Assembly (NCBI GenBank): GCA_017409845.1
Contig: JAFQRY010000034.1
Coordinates: forward strand, 1-64,000
Source of the DNA: Clostridia bacterium
Lineage (GTDB): Bacteria > Bacillota > Clostridia > Oscillospirales > Acutalibacteraceae
Direction of reading: 5' to 3'
Length of the DNA stretch: 64,000 nucleotides
Shown here in pieces: positions 34,500 to 42,431 of the stretch. Positions within the stretch are counted from its first letter, which is position 1; every line of letters begins with the position of its first letter. The notes under the pieces were generated by a model, which had not been told where the DNA came from, did no database searches, and saw only the letters and a list, made by a program, of their open reading frames with translations. The position numbers were made by a program, and so were the translations under genes.

Positions 34500-35723
34500 A
34501 TGGCAAGATTTACTCTCCCCAGAGACCTCTACCACGGTAAGGGCTCTCTTGAGGTACTTAAAACTATCAAAGGCAAAAAAGCTATCGTTTGCGTAGGCGG
34601 CGGCTCAATGAAGAAGTTCGGCTTCCTTGATAAGATTGTTGCTTATCTTGAAGAGGCAGGTCTTGAGGTAAAGCTTTTTGAAGGCATCGAGCCCGATCCC
34701 TCGGTTGATACCGTTATGAAGGGTGCGGCTGTTATGGCTGAATTTGAGCCTGACTGGATTGTTGCAGTCGGCGGCGGTTCACCCATCGACGCAGCAAAGG
34801 CTATGTGGATTAAGTATGAATATCCCGAAATCACATTTGAAGAAATGTGTGTTGTATTCGGCATTCCCGAGCTTCGCAAGAAAGCACGCTTCATTGCTGT
34901 TCCCTCAACATCGGGTACCGCAACTGAGGTTACCGCTTTCTCGGTTATCACCGACTACGAAAAGGGTATCAAATATCCTCTCGCAGACTTTGAAATCACT
35001 CCCGATATCGCTATCGTTGATTCAGAGCTTGCAGAAACCATGCCCAAGAAGCTTGTTGCCCACACAGGTATGGATGCTATGACACATGCTGTTGAAGCTT
35101 ATGTTTCAACCGCAAACTGTGACTACACAGATCCTCTTGCTCTCCACGCAATCGAAATGATTCAGGAAAACCTTGTTGATTCATATAACGGCGACAACGG
35201 TGCCCGTGAAAAGATGCACAATGCACAGTGCCTTGCAGGTATGGCATTCTCAAATGCTCTTCTCGGCATTGTTCACTCAATGGCTCACAAAACAGGTGCT
35301 GCTTTTGCTGACTACGGCAACGGTGCACATATCATCCACGGTGCTGCAAACGCAATGTATCTTCCCAAGGTTATCGAATTCAACGCAAAGGTTGAATCCG
35401 CTGCAAAGCGTTATGCAAAGATTGCTGACAGAATGAATCTCGGCGGCGAAACTGTTGAAGAGAAGGTTCAGCTTCTTATCGCATATCTCCGCGGCATGAA
35501 CGATAAGCTCAACATTCCTCAGTGCATCAAGAATTACGGTGCAGACAGCTATCCCTGCGAGCAGGGCTTTGTTCCCGAAGAAGTATTCCTTGAGAGACTT
35601 CCCGAGATTGCAAAGAACGCTATCGGCGATGCTTGCACAGGCTCCAATCCCCGTGTTCCCACTCAGGAGGAAATGGAAAAGCTCTTCAAGTGCTGCTACT
35701 ATGACCTTAAGGTTGATTTTTAA
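34500..35723 (+). CDS. Iron-containing alcohol dehydrogenase
   Basis: Group III alcohol dehydrogenases interconvert aldehydes and alcohols with NAD(P)H. The 407-residue protein has the NAD-binding AVGGGSPIDAAKAMW, AVPSTSGTATEVT, the metal-binding region GMDAMTHAVEAYVS and the His ligands in GIVHSMAHKTGAAFADYGNGAH. It starts MARFTLPRDLYHG at 34500, with ACAGGAGGATGATTCCA upstream. It would act in the cytosol in fermentative alcohol formation, likely of the butanol or lactaldehyde type; the substrate is not fixed by sequence. Confidence 0.92.
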   Translation: MARFTLPRDLYHGKGSLEVLKTIKGKKAIVCVGGGSMKKFGFLDKIVAYLEEAGLEVKLFEGIEPDPSVDTVMKGAAVMAEFEPDWIVAVGGGSPIDAAKAMWIKYEYPEITFEEMCVVFGIPELRKKARFIAVPSTSGTATEVTAFSVITDYEKGIKYPLADFEITPDIAIVDSELAETMPKKLVAHTGMDAMTHAVEAYVSTANCDYTDPLALHAIEMIQENLVDSYNGDNGAREKMHNAQCLAGMAFSNALLGIVHSMAHKTGAAFADYGNGAHIIHGAANAMYLPKVIEFNAKVESAAKRYAKIADRMNLGGETVEEKVQLLIAYLRGMNDKLNIPQCIKNYGADSYPCEQGFVPEEVFLERLPEIAKNAIGDACTGSNPRVPTQEEMEKLFKCCYYDLKVDF

Positions 35724-35737
35724 TTAAAACATAATAT

Positions 35738-35906
35738 AAATAACTTCAAGCGGGAAAGTGCGGTGAAAATCCGTCGCAACAGCCATTGCCGTGACAGTCG
35801 GAATGCCGTTTGAAAATGAAAGTTATTACCTTGGGTAACGGAGGAATATATAACAAATCACATGATATTTGTGCCTCTCCGTTTTTCGGGGAGGCATTTA
35901 TTTTTA
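35738..35906 (+). promoter_or_regulatory. Cobalamin (B12) riboswitch with terminator
   Basis: The core reads GCGGGAAAGTGCGGTGAAAA, CAACAGCCATTGCCGTGACA then GTCGGAATGCC, matching the B12 aptamer. Outer stem AATAACTT (35739-35746) pairs with AAGTTATT (about 35820-35827). A hairpin TGCCTCTCCG/CGGGGAGGCA (35872-35896) with a T-run follows, so control is probably by transcription attenuation. It precedes the transcobalamin-like lipoprotein gene. Confidence 0.9.
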
Positions 35907-35926
35907 AAAAAGAAAGGAAAACTACC

Positions 35927-36352
35927 ATGAAAAAAATAATTGTATCACTTCTTGTGCTTGTGCTTGTGTTTACTGCTTTTATGTTTGGCTGCAGCGAAAA
36001 AGAAACTCCCGATGTTCCGGAAACAAAGGTTGAAGATACACAGGTCGGCTTGAAAAGCGATGAAAAAAGCTTTATTTTTGAGGTCGTTGATAAAAATGGC
36101 GAAATAACACAGACAACAGTTATTTCTGACGGAAAATATGTGGGTGAGGTTCTTCAGGAATTTGAACTTATTGAAGGTGAAGAAGGACCTTACGGAATTT
36201 ATATCAAGAAGGTTAACGGAATAACCGCTGATTATGACATTGACGGCACCTACTGGGCATTTTATGTTGACGGTGAAAAGTCAATGAAGGGCGCGGATCA
36301 GGTTGAAATCGTTGAAGGTGCAACCTATTCATTCAGAGTTGAAACAATGTAA
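35927..36352 (+). CDS. Lipoprotein with DUF4430/transcobalamin-like domain
   Basis: The 141-residue product has a lipoprotein signal (KKIIVSLLVLVLVFTAFMFG then Cys22) and a single domain of about 95 residues with GKYVGEVLQEFELIEGEEGP, YIKKVNGITADYDIDGTYW and AFYVDGEKSMKGADQVEIVE. This pattern fits DUF4430, the domain related to the C-terminal part of transcobalamin and intrinsic factor. A B12 riboswitch directly upstream supports a role in capturing corrinoids at the cell surface. The ATG at 35927 follows AGAAAGGAAAACTACC; the longer frame would run through the riboswitch. Confidence 0.88.
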   Translation: MKKIIVSLLVLVLVFTAFMFGCSEKETPDVPETKVEDTQVGLKSDEKSFIFEVVDKNGEITQTTVISDGKYVGEVLQEFELIEGEEGPYGIYIKKVNGITADYDIDGTYWAFYVDGEKSMKGADQVEIVEGATYSFRVETM

Positions 36353-36378
36353 AAAAATCCCCCATTGGGGGATTTTTT
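36352..36378. terminator. Bidirectional terminator
   Basis: AAAAAATCCCCC, ATT and GGGGGATTTTTT form a symmetric hairpin shared by the lipoprotein gene and the convergent helical-protein gene. Confidence 0.9.
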
Positions 36379-36381
36379 CGC

Positions 36382-36816
36382 TTAAAGAAATGGCTTCATC
36401 TGCTCCTCAAGCTTTGCCTCGAGCGAGCTGATACGGTTTGCAAGATTCATAACCTCGGGTGCGGCGGCAGGATACTGGTTCATATATTTATGAATGGATT
36501 TGATGCCCATTCCGCAGCCGTCGGTGATAAGGCTTGCCGCCTGAGCTGCAGTCGGTTTGATAACCATTTCGGCATTGGTTTTGATTTTTGACATGCCCTT
36601 TGCCATGATATTCGGCTCCTTGCCTTCACAGTCCATTTTGTGAAGCGTGTTGTCGATATCCTTTTCAAGGTCTTTATGCTCGGTTTTGCTCTCCTTGAGC
36701 ACCTGCATCATCTCTTTGTCGTCGAGATAGGGTAAAACATCGTCAATTGATGAAACCGCCATTCTGATTCCCGCACTGCACTCCCTGAGCAGATTGACTG
36801 TATCTTTATTTTCCAT
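36382..36816 (-). CDS. Helical (ferritin-like) clostridial protein of unknown function
   Basis: The 144-residue protein is nearly all alpha-helix: LLRECSAGIRMAVSSIDDVL, HKDLEKDIDNTLHKM, EPNIMAKGMSKIKTN and ITDGCGMGIKSIHKYMNQY. I recall closely similar proteins in many Clostridia, unnamed, and the helix spacing fits a four-helix bundle. The repeated Asp/Glu/His pattern does not clearly form a di-iron site. The ATG at 36816 has AAGGAG seven bases upstream; the longer open frame is not supported. It diverges from an amidohydrolase gene. Confidence 0.7.
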   Translation of the reverse strand: MENKDTVNLLRECSAGIRMAVSSIDDVLPYLDDKEMMQVLKESKTEHKDLEKDIDNTLHKMDCEGKEPNIMAKGMSKIKTNAEMVIKPTAAQAASLITDGCGMGIKSIHKYMNQYPAAAPEVMNLANRISSLEAKLEEQMKPFL

Positions 36817-36923
36817 TTTCATTCTCCTTAAAGTTTGTTCGTTATTATTATTGCCCGTATTGATGCTGATTTTATTGACAAATTTTTGATTTTTATTTAT
36901 CATAAATGCAAGGAGTGATAAAA

Positions 36924-37718
36924 ATGATATTTGCAAATCATGCTCATGTTTTTCCAAAGGAAATAAGACCCGAGGCGACGGCTGAAAAGCTTATTGAATT
37001 TATGGATGAATGCGGAATAGATAAAGCGGTTGCTTTTGCACCGTTTGATGACCGCTTCCATGAGGGCGGCTTTGAAGGCAGTCAGAATGTCTGGCTTGCA
37101 AACGAAATAAAGGGTATGGACAGAATAGTCGGCTTCGGCACGATAGATTTTCATAACAATCTGCGTGATGAGGTTGACAGAATTGCGGATCTGGGTCTGA
37201 AGGGCATAAAAATGCATCCGCCTTATCAGGAGTTTGTTATTGACGGTCCCGAAGCATTTCAGGTCTATGAAAGAGCACAGGAGCTCGGACTTTTCATCTC
37301 GTTCCATTCGGGCATGCACTGGCACAGACTGCGGGATAATAGGGTTATTCTTTTTGATGAGGTTGCATGGAATTTTCCCGACCTTAAGTTCAGCATGGAG
37401 CATATCGGCGGCTACCACTTCTTTAAAGAGGCGCTTGCCGTTATGTGCAATAATTCACGCAGAGGCGGCAATGTTTATGCCGGTTGGACAAGTGTGAGCA
37501 ACCGCAAGGGCAAGGGAGATGAATGGGCACTTACCGATGAAGAGCTTGAAATCGTTGTTGCTCAGACGGGTGAAGACCAGAGCATTTTTGGTCTGGATTT
37601 TCCTTATTCAAAGCCCGAACACATCAAATCAGATATTGCGAGAATAAAAAATCTTGATATCAGCGAAAGTGCAAAAGAAAAGATTCTCGGAAAGACACTC
37701 GAGAGTATTCTGAAATAA
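36924..37718 (+). CDS. Amidohydrolase-2 family metal-dependent hydrolase
   Basis: The 264-residue TIM-barrel protein has the N-terminal metal-binding NHAHVFP, FAPFDDRF, a strand GLKGIKMHPPYQEFVID, the metal His in FISFHSGMHWHR, SMEHIGGYHF and the Asp-bearing FGLDFPYSKPEH at the end. This is the pattern of the amidohydrolase 2 branch (decarboxylases and lactonases related to ACMSD). The substrate is unknown. AAGGAGTGATAAAA precedes the ATG. It is followed by a symmetric terminator. Confidence 0.85.
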   Translation: MIFANHAHVFPKEIRPEATAEKLIEFMDECGIDKAVAFAPFDDRFHEGGFEGSQNVWLANEIKGMDRIVGFGTIDFHNNLRDEVDRIADLGLKGIKMHPPYQEFVIDGPEAFQVYERAQELGLFISFHSGMHWHRLRDNRVILFDEVAWNFPDLKFSMEHIGGYHFFKEALAVMCNNSRRGGNVYAGWTSVSNRKGKGDEWALTDEELEIVVAQTGEDQSIFGLDFPYSKPEHIKSDIARIKNLDISESAKEKILGKTLESILK

Positions 37719-37720
37719 AA

Positions 37721-37750
37721 AGAGGGGCTGCTCAGCAGCCCCTCTTGCTT
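37721..37750. terminator. Bidirectional terminator
   Basis: AGAGGGGCTGCT and AGCAGCCCCTCT form a near-continuous palindrome flanked by A/T bases. It ends the amidohydrolase gene and the convergent gtrA-like gene. Confidence 0.8.
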
Positions 37751-38168
37751 ATTTTGCCGTATTCATTGAATTTCTGTAGACTACAAATCTGCAGTAGAGA
37801 TATTCCGTTACAAGATTAACCGCCATTGTGCCTGCTTCTATGAGATATTCGTTGATGCCGAGTGCGGTCAGCTCATGTGTCCACCAGGTTGAAAGGGGAG
37901 CGAAAACGCAGTAGAAGAGTGCAACCTTCAGCATGGCAACGGGAATGTTGGCTGCCGATTTGAATGTGAATTTTCTGTTGAAGGTGAAATTCCAGAGCAC
38001 GGAAAGAGCGAGTGATATAATGTATGCAACGGTGTTGCTGAGTTTCACAGCCTCAAAAAGAAGCGTGAATGAAACAATCTGGATTATTCCCGCCGATGCG
38101 GAAAAAAGTGTAAATTTGATAATCTGGATTATGTTCTGTTTTTTGGTGAGGGTCTGTTTTTCGCTCAT
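37749..38168 (-). CDS. GtrA-like membrane protein
   Basis: The 139-residue protein has four hydrophobic helices (about 18-38, 44-62, 75-95, 110-130) and the family pattern IKFTLFSASAGIIQIVSFTL, ALSVLWNFTFNRKFTFK and NLVTEYLYCRFVVYRN. GtrA proteins are thought to help lipid-linked sugars or wall precursors across the membrane. Its ATG overlaps the stop of the upstream sugar isomerase-like gene (ATGA), so both are co-translated. Confidence 0.85.
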   Translation of the reverse strand: MSEKQTLTKKQNIIQIIKFTLFSASAGIIQIVSFTLLFEAVKLSNTVAYIISLALSVLWNFTFNRKFTFKSAANIPVAMLKVALFYCVFAPLSTWWTHELTALGINEYLIEAGTMAVNLVTEYLYCRFVVYRNSMNTAK

Positions 38169-39025
38169 TTCAATTTCTCCTTTTCTTTGATAAACATTGC
38201 TGCAACCCTGCAGGCTCTGCTGTATGCCTCTGCAAGATAACGCTCAAGCGGCATTTCCGAATATTTGTCGTTTTCGTGTCTGCCGGGCTTACTTCGTGTG
38301 TTCAGCTCAAAGGTCAGAGGACCGCTGAAGCCGTATTCTGCAAGGCTTGCGACGATTGAATCCCAGTCTGCGATTCCGTCAAACGGAAGCAGATGAAGGT
38401 CATCAATCCATGTTATTTTGCCGTCGTAGTCCTTGACACCGAGATTATCGTTGAGGTGGGTGACGAAAAGTCGGTCGCCGAACATCTGCATAAGCTTTTT
38501 GCCTCTGTTGTAGCAAAGCTCGTGACCCGTATCCCAGCAGAAGCCGACGGATTTTTCATTTTTGAATGCATCCATGAGAGCGAAAAGATATTCTTCGCCC
38601 TCCGTGTTTTCAAGTGCAAGCCTGACTCCGAGCACGGAGGCACGCCCGGCAAGCTTTCCGTAACGCTCAATACCGATATCGGTGGGGATATTGTCATTGT
38701 CAAAGCCGATAAAGGTATGTGCAACCATGGTCGGAATTTCGTGCTTTGCACAGATTTCAAGATGCTCAAGCAGCTCCGAAAGTGCGATGTCACCGATTTC
38801 CCCCTGCATCCACATATCATCGGATTTGTTGAAGGGTGCATGGATATAGTCAATGAACATGCTTTCTTCTTTGGCGAGCTTTACGAGCGGTGCAGGGTCA
38901 ACGCTTCTGCCGCTCATGTCAATTGCAAAGCCCTCAAATCCCGTTTTTTTGAAAAGTTTAACCTGCTCCTCGGGAGAAATTCCGAATTGTCCGCTCAGAG
39001 CGAGGCACAGTTTTTGTTTAAACAT
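38165..39025 (-). CDS. Sugar phosphate isomerase/epimerase-like TIM barrel
   Basis: The 286-residue protein belongs to the xylose-isomerase-like AP endonuclease 2 superfamily: SPEEQVKLFKKTGFEGFAID, FIDYIHAPFNKSDDMW, VRLALENTEGE, VGFCWDTGHE, RLFVTHLNDNLG and PLTFELNT. The metal ligands Glu, Asp/His, His and Glu are in place. It probably isomerises or epimerises a sugar or inositol derivative. The ATG at 39025 was chosen because the minus-strand promoter (39042-39070) lies just upstream and excludes the longer frame. Confidence 0.85.
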   Translation of the reverse strand: MFKQKLCLALSGQFGISPEEQVKLFKKTGFEGFAIDMSGRSVDPAPLVKLAKEESMFIDYIHAPFNKSDDMWMQGEIGDIALSELLEHLEICAKHEIPTMVAHTFIGFDNDNIPTDIGIERYGKLAGRASVLGVRLALENTEGEEYLFALMDAFKNEKSVGFCWDTGHELCYNRGKKLMQMFGDRLFVTHLNDNLGVKDYDGKITWIDDLHLLPFDGIADWDSIVASLAEYGFSGPLTFELNTRSKPGRHENDKYSEMPLERYLAEAYSRACRVAAMFIKEKEKLK

Positions 39026-39041
39026 GATTATCACCGATTTA

Positions 39042-39092
39042 ATGTTAAAACAAAAATCACTTCTTGTCAAGCCATGCTATATATGTTAATAT
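39042..39092. promoter_or_regulatory. Overlapping divergent promoters sharing one -35 site
   Basis: On the minus strand TTGACA (39065-39070) and TAACAT (39042-39047), and on the plus strand TTGTCA (39064-39069) and TAATAT (39087-39092), each have 17-base spacing. Both -35 boxes lie in the same TTGTCAA. Only one polymerase can occupy the site at a time. Confidence 0.7.
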
Positions 39093-39120
39093 ATATACAT
39101 TATATATATGGAGTGATTTT

Positions 39121-39810
39121 ATGGGTATAATTATGGGCATCGGCGGCGGAAGATACTGCGATAACGAGGTGCAGCCGATTTTTGAGCATCTTGTTTCGCT
39201 TGCGAAGAAGAAAAATCCTTCCGTGCTTTTTGTTCCGACAGCGGGCTTTGACGATATCAACGGCGATGAGCATATTTTCAGACTGTTTATAGATATGGGA
39301 TGCAGCGTTTCCGCACTCAAACTGACAGATAAAACCTTGACATATGAAGAAATTGAGGACAGAATTCTTTCGTCTGATATAGTTTATGCAGGCGGGGGAC
39401 ACCTTAAATTTCTGATGGATACATGGAAAGCAACCGGTGCCGACAAAGCATTCAGGAAGGCGTATGAAAAGGGCGTTATACTTTCGGGCTACAGCTCAGG
39501 CTCAATGTGCTGGTTTGCCGAAGGCTATGACGATTGTGCCGAAGACCGTTCTTTTATGTTTGTTGACTGTCTGGGGCTTCTTCCGTATTCAAACTGTCCT
39601 CATTTTGAGGGCGGAAACTGGCCGAGCTACGCCGATGCTATCAAGGGCAGAAGGTATTCGGGAATTGCTCTTGAAAACGGTGCGGCGATGGTCTATGATA
39701 ACGGCAGATTTTACACCCTGCAGGGCAACGACGGCGGTGAGGTTTGTTTTCTTGATGCCTCAGACGGACACAAAAAAATCCCGTTTGACACGGTGAAAGA
39801 CAATATATAA
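39121..39810 (+). CDS. Peptidase E-like serine peptidase (family S51)
   Basis: S51 peptidases such as PepE cleave Asp-Xaa dipeptides; cyanophycinase is related. The 229-residue protein has SVLFVPTAGFDD, YAGGGHLKFLMDTWKATGAD, the nucleophile region ILSGYSSGSMCWFAE and a late His in DSCPHFEGG-like context (NCPHFEGGNWPSY). It has no signal peptide. GGAGTGATTTT precedes the ATG at 39121; the next in-frame ATG is four codons in. It diverges from the isomerase-like gene with overlapping promoters. Confidence 0.85.
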   Translation: MGIIMGIGGGRYCDNEVQPIFEHLVSLAKKKNPSVLFVPTAGFDDINGDEHIFRLFIDMGCSVSALKLTDKTLTYEEIEDRILSSDIVYAGGGHLKFLMDTWKATGADKAFRKAYEKGVILSGYSSGSMCWFAEGYDDCAEDRSFMFVDCLGLLPYSNCPHFEGGNWPSYADAIKGRRYSGIALENGAAMVYDNGRFYTLQGNDGGEVCFLDASDGHKKIPFDTVKDNI

Positions 39811-39811
39811 T

Positions 39812-39859
39812 AAGAGGATCGGAAGAGAGAAAATTTTTGCTCTTTTCCGGTCTTTTCTT
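39812..39859 (+). terminator. Intrinsic terminator after the peptidase E gene
   Basis: AAGAGGATCGGAAGAGAG pairs imperfectly with CTCTTTTCCGGTCTTTTCTT across an A/T loop. Confidence 0.7.
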
Positions 39860-40159
39860 ATGGCTTTGAGCATATTCTTTCAGGGTGAATTATTTCTTTG
39901 ATTCCGTGCAATAATATAGCTGCAGGCAAAAAAATCCATTTGAAGGAAAACTTGCAAAAAACGTTATTATTATTGCAATTTGGAATAATAAGGCTGTTTT
40001 TGCTGTGTCTGTAACCATTTGTAACTTTTTCTGTTTTTCACAAAGAAATTTACAGTTTTTGACAGAATATTGCGTTTATTCAAAAACAATCAAGTTGTTA
40101 ATAAGTTGAAAAAAGAAAACAACTTGTGCAAAGTGCACAAAAAAGTTCTTGAAAAAAAT
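39860..40159. other. AT-rich gene-free region with nested inverted repeats
   Basis: No gene is supported. Two inverted repeats stand near its end: CAAGTTGTT/AACAACTTG (40091-40099 and 40118-40126) and the tight palindrome TTGTGCA-AAG-TGCACAA (40124-40140), which is 19 bases before the next -35 hexamer. Confidence 0.6.
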
Positions 40160-40188
40160 TTGACAAATTAAGTTTTTGTCAATATAAT
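40160..40188 (+). promoter_or_regulatory. Consensus sigma-A promoter of the YabE-like gene
   Basis: TTGACA (40160-40165) and TATAAT (40183-40188) have a 17-base spacer, a perfect consensus. The -35 and spacer also form an inverted repeat (TTGACAAA...TTTGTCAA). The leader is about 80 bases. Confidence 0.85.
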
Positions 40189-40272
40189 GTGACCCGTTGC
40201 AAAAGGAAATCGAGGATTGCTCGAAAAGCGGGCATCCAAAAATCTACTAATGCGCAAAATAAGGAGTGTTTT

Positions 40273-41529
40273 ATGATTACAAATTCTGTATCCGTAAACG
40301 CAAGAACAAGCAAGATAAGCTTCAAAATTCTGACAGCAATTATCACTGCTCTTTTCATTTGCTCGGTAACAGTAACAACGTTTGCAGCAACAAACGATTA
40401 CGAGGTTATCGTCACAGACGGAGAAAAATCGGTAAGCATATCTGCCAAATCAAACAATCCCCTTGAGCTTGTCAGGCAGGCAGGCTTCAGACTCGGTGCA
40501 ACCGATAATCTTGACCTTTCCGCGTTTAATGCGGGAGAGGGCGGAGAAATTGTTATCGAGAGAGCAAACATCATCAGAGTTGAGGATAACGGCATAGTTT
40601 CATACTTTGTCGGCTACGGCGAAACTCTTGATGATATCTTCAGCAAAGAGGGCATCACTCTCGGCGAAGGTGATGATGCAGGTGCAGACACGTCAAAGAA
40701 TGTTTTTGACGGCATGAGAGTATTTATCAAAAGAGCTTTCGGCATCAGCATTGATTCAGACGGTAATACCCAAAAGCTTTTTATGACAAAGGGTACCGTT
40801 AAGGATGCGATTGATAAGTCAGGCATCAGGGTAGGTAAGGATGATATTGTTGTTCCTTCTCTTGACACACCTCTTACCGGACTTACAAGAATCAGAATCT
40901 TCAGAGTGAAATATGACACGGTGGTTGAAACTCAGCCCGTTGAATACGGCACAAAAATTGTCTACAGCGATGACATGTTCATTGATGAGAGAGAATTGGT
41001 GTCGGAAGGCAAAGAGGGCAAAAAGACCGTTTCATATACCGCAAAATATGTTGACGGAGTTCTTGAAGAAAAGTTTTTTGAAAATGAACTTATAATCAGA
41101 AAGCCCGTTGACGAGGTTGTTAAGGTAGGCACAAAGAAGAAGGCAACCCTTTCTTCTCATAAAAATAATCAGGCACCGATTTCCGACCTTAAAGTGCCTT
41201 CAGACCTCAAGCTTGATAAAAACGGAATCCCCGTTGATTACGCTTATTGCGTGGAAGGCAAAGCAACAGCCTATACGGGTGACCCCGAAACCGCTTCCGG
41301 AAGAAAGCCCATGCCCGGTCACATTGCGGTTGACCCCAAGGAATTCCCCTACGGCACAGAGCTTTATGTTGTTTCTGCAGACGGCAGCTATGTTTACGGC
41401 TACTGTGTGGCAGCAGATACAGGCGGCTTTGTGAAGATGGGCAACACAGATATCGACCTTTATATGGATAACGAGGATATGTGTGATGACTGGGGCAACA
41501 GAGGCGTTAAAATCTATGTTCTTAACTGA
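40273..41529 (+). CDS. YabE/Rpf-like wall protein (DUF348, G5, 3D domains)
   Basis: The 418-residue exported protein begins with a signal helix (SFKILTAIITALFICSVTVT, cleavage near FAA). DUF348 repeats follow (EVIVTDGEKSVSISAKSNNP, IVSYFVGYGETLDDIFSKEG, QKLFMTKGTVKDAIDKSG), then a G5 domain (FRVKYDTVVETQPVEYGTKI to about residue 290) and a C-terminal 3D domain. The three Asp of the 3D motif sit in VAADTGGFVKMGNTDIDLYM. Such proteins are MltA-fold lytic transglycosylases, peptidoglycan remodelling enzymes related to resuscitation factors. AAGGAGTGTTTT precedes the ATG. Confidence 0.92.
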   Translation: MITNSVSVNARTSKISFKILTAIITALFICSVTVTTFAATNDYEVIVTDGEKSVSISAKSNNPLELVRQAGFRLGATDNLDLSAFNAGEGGEIVIERANIIRVEDNGIVSYFVGYGETLDDIFSKEGITLGEGDDAGADTSKNVFDGMRVFIKRAFGISIDSDGNTQKLFMTKGTVKDAIDKSGIRVGKDDIVVPSLDTPLTGLTRIRIFRVKYDTVVETQPVEYGTKIVYSDDMFIDERELVSEGKEGKKTVSYTAKYVDGVLEEKFFENELIIRKPVDEVVKVGTKKKATLSSHKNNQAPISDLKVPSDLKLDKNGIPVDYAYCVEGKATAYTGDPETASGRKPMPGHIAVDPKEFPYGTELYVVSADGSYVYGYCVAADTGGFVKMGNTDIDLYMDNEDMCDDWGNRGVKIYVLN

Positions 41530-41544
41530 ATAAACAGATAAAAC

Positions 41545-41575
41545 AAAGCAGCGTCCGCAACAACGCTGCTTTTTT
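41545..41575 (+). terminator. Intrinsic terminator after the YabE-like gene
   Basis: AAGCAGCGT and ACGCTGCTT are followed by TTTT. A second copy of almost the same hairpin lies at 41869-41897. Confidence 0.85.
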
Positions 41576-41868
41576 GACTGTCGATAAAGTCGCTGAAGCA
41601 TAAACGAAACAGATTGCACATGTCGGCACCCCCGACGACCCGTATTAATAGTATGTAAGAGTAGGGCGGGATGCCCTCATCCCGCCGCAAATTTTTTTGT
41701 TTATTTGACGTTTTTTCTCCCATCGGAGTACCTTTGTACGCCATCGGTCGAAGATTAACCCCTCCGCTTCACTTTCGTTCAGCACCTCCCCTGAAGGGGA
41801 GGCAGTCATTCAGCTTCCTTTCTCAACAGTCACCAGCTTGCCGAAAAAACAAGTTTTTTGACAAGCTG
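41576..41868. repeat. Dispersed-repeat cluster between two hairpin copies
   Basis: This gene-free stretch holds a type-C palindrome (GGGCGGGATGCC...CATCCCGCC, 41661-41688), a type-A repeat in reverse (ACCCCTCCGCTTC...CCTGAAGGGGAGGC, 41756-41804) and a hairpin CAGCTTG/CAAGCTG with inner AAAAAAC/GTTTTTT (41834-41867). Related copies occur near 16.3, 55.6 and 62.2 kb. Confidence 0.75.
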
Positions 41869-41897
41869 AAAGCAGCGTCAGCAACAACGCTGCTTTT
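41869..41897 (+). repeat. Second copy of the YabE terminator hairpin
   Basis: This 29-base hairpin differs from 41545-41573 by a single base in the loop (CAGCAACA instead of CCGCAACA), but its T-run is shorter. Confidence 0.85.
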
Positions 41898-42037
41898 GAA
41901 TTTTCAGAAAATACGGTTTTCTGTTAATGTGCCACAAAAAAACGATTTGTCTATAGTCAATTTTAACAAAACACTTTTTCCATAAAGCCCGCACTTTGGC
42001 TGACAAGCCGAATTATTTCAAAGGGCATTTAAAAATG

Positions 42038-42065
42038 TTGACGAAGCAAAGATTTATGATATAAT
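42038..42065 (+). promoter_or_regulatory. Sigma-A promoter of the HPr gene
   Basis: TTGACG (42038-42043) and TATAAT (42060-42065) have a 16-base spacer, about 45 bases before the ATG. Confidence 0.65.
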
Positions 42066-42108
42066 ATATTGTACCAAAGATAAAAATTAAGCGTGGGAGA
42101 TATAGATT

Positions 42109-42372
42109 ATGTTTGTTAAAGATGTAACCGTTCAGAATCAGGTAGGTCTTCATGCACGTCCTGCAACCTTCTTTATCCAGAAGGCAAATGAATTCAAATC
42201 ATCAATCTGGGTTGAGAAAGAGGAACGCAGAGTTAATGCAAAGAGCCTTCTCGGTGTTCTTTCACTCGGCATTATGGGCGGCACCGATATCCGCATCATT
42301 GCAGGCGGTCCCGATGAGGAGCAGGCTGTTCTTGAGCTTGTAAAGCTTGTTGAATCAGGCTTCGCAGAGTAA
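42109..42372 (+). CDS. ptsH: Phosphocarrier protein HPr
   Basis: HPr passes phosphate from enzyme I to PTS sugar permeases and, through Ser46, signals carbon catabolite control in Gram-positive bacteria. The 87-residue protein has His15 in QVGLHARPATFFIQ and Ser46 in VNAKSLLGVLSLGI, so both phosphorylation sites are intact and it is a true HPr rather than Crh. The gene is alone; ptsI is not adjacent. GGGAGATATAGATT precedes the ATG. Confidence 0.95.
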   Translation: MFVKDVTVQNQVGLHARPATFFIQKANEFKSSIWVEKEERRVNAKSLLGVLSLGIMGGTDIRIIAGGPDEEQAVLELVKLVESGFAE

Positions 42373-42390
42373 TTTCAGACATCAGAAAAC

Positions 42391-42431
42391 AAACTGACCG
42401 AAAAGCACATGGCTCTTCGGTCGGTTTTTGT
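42391..42431. terminator. Bidirectional terminator after ptsH
   Basis: AAACTGACCGAA and TTCGGTCGGTTTTT frame a loop of about 13 bases; it also ends the convergent kinase gene. Confidence 0.75.

Noticed and set aside
40189..40272. c-di-AMP (ydaO-type) riboswitch before the YabE-like gene
   Set aside because: YabE/Rpf-type genes often carry this riboswitch, but the 80-base leader here is too short and lacks its conserved boxes.
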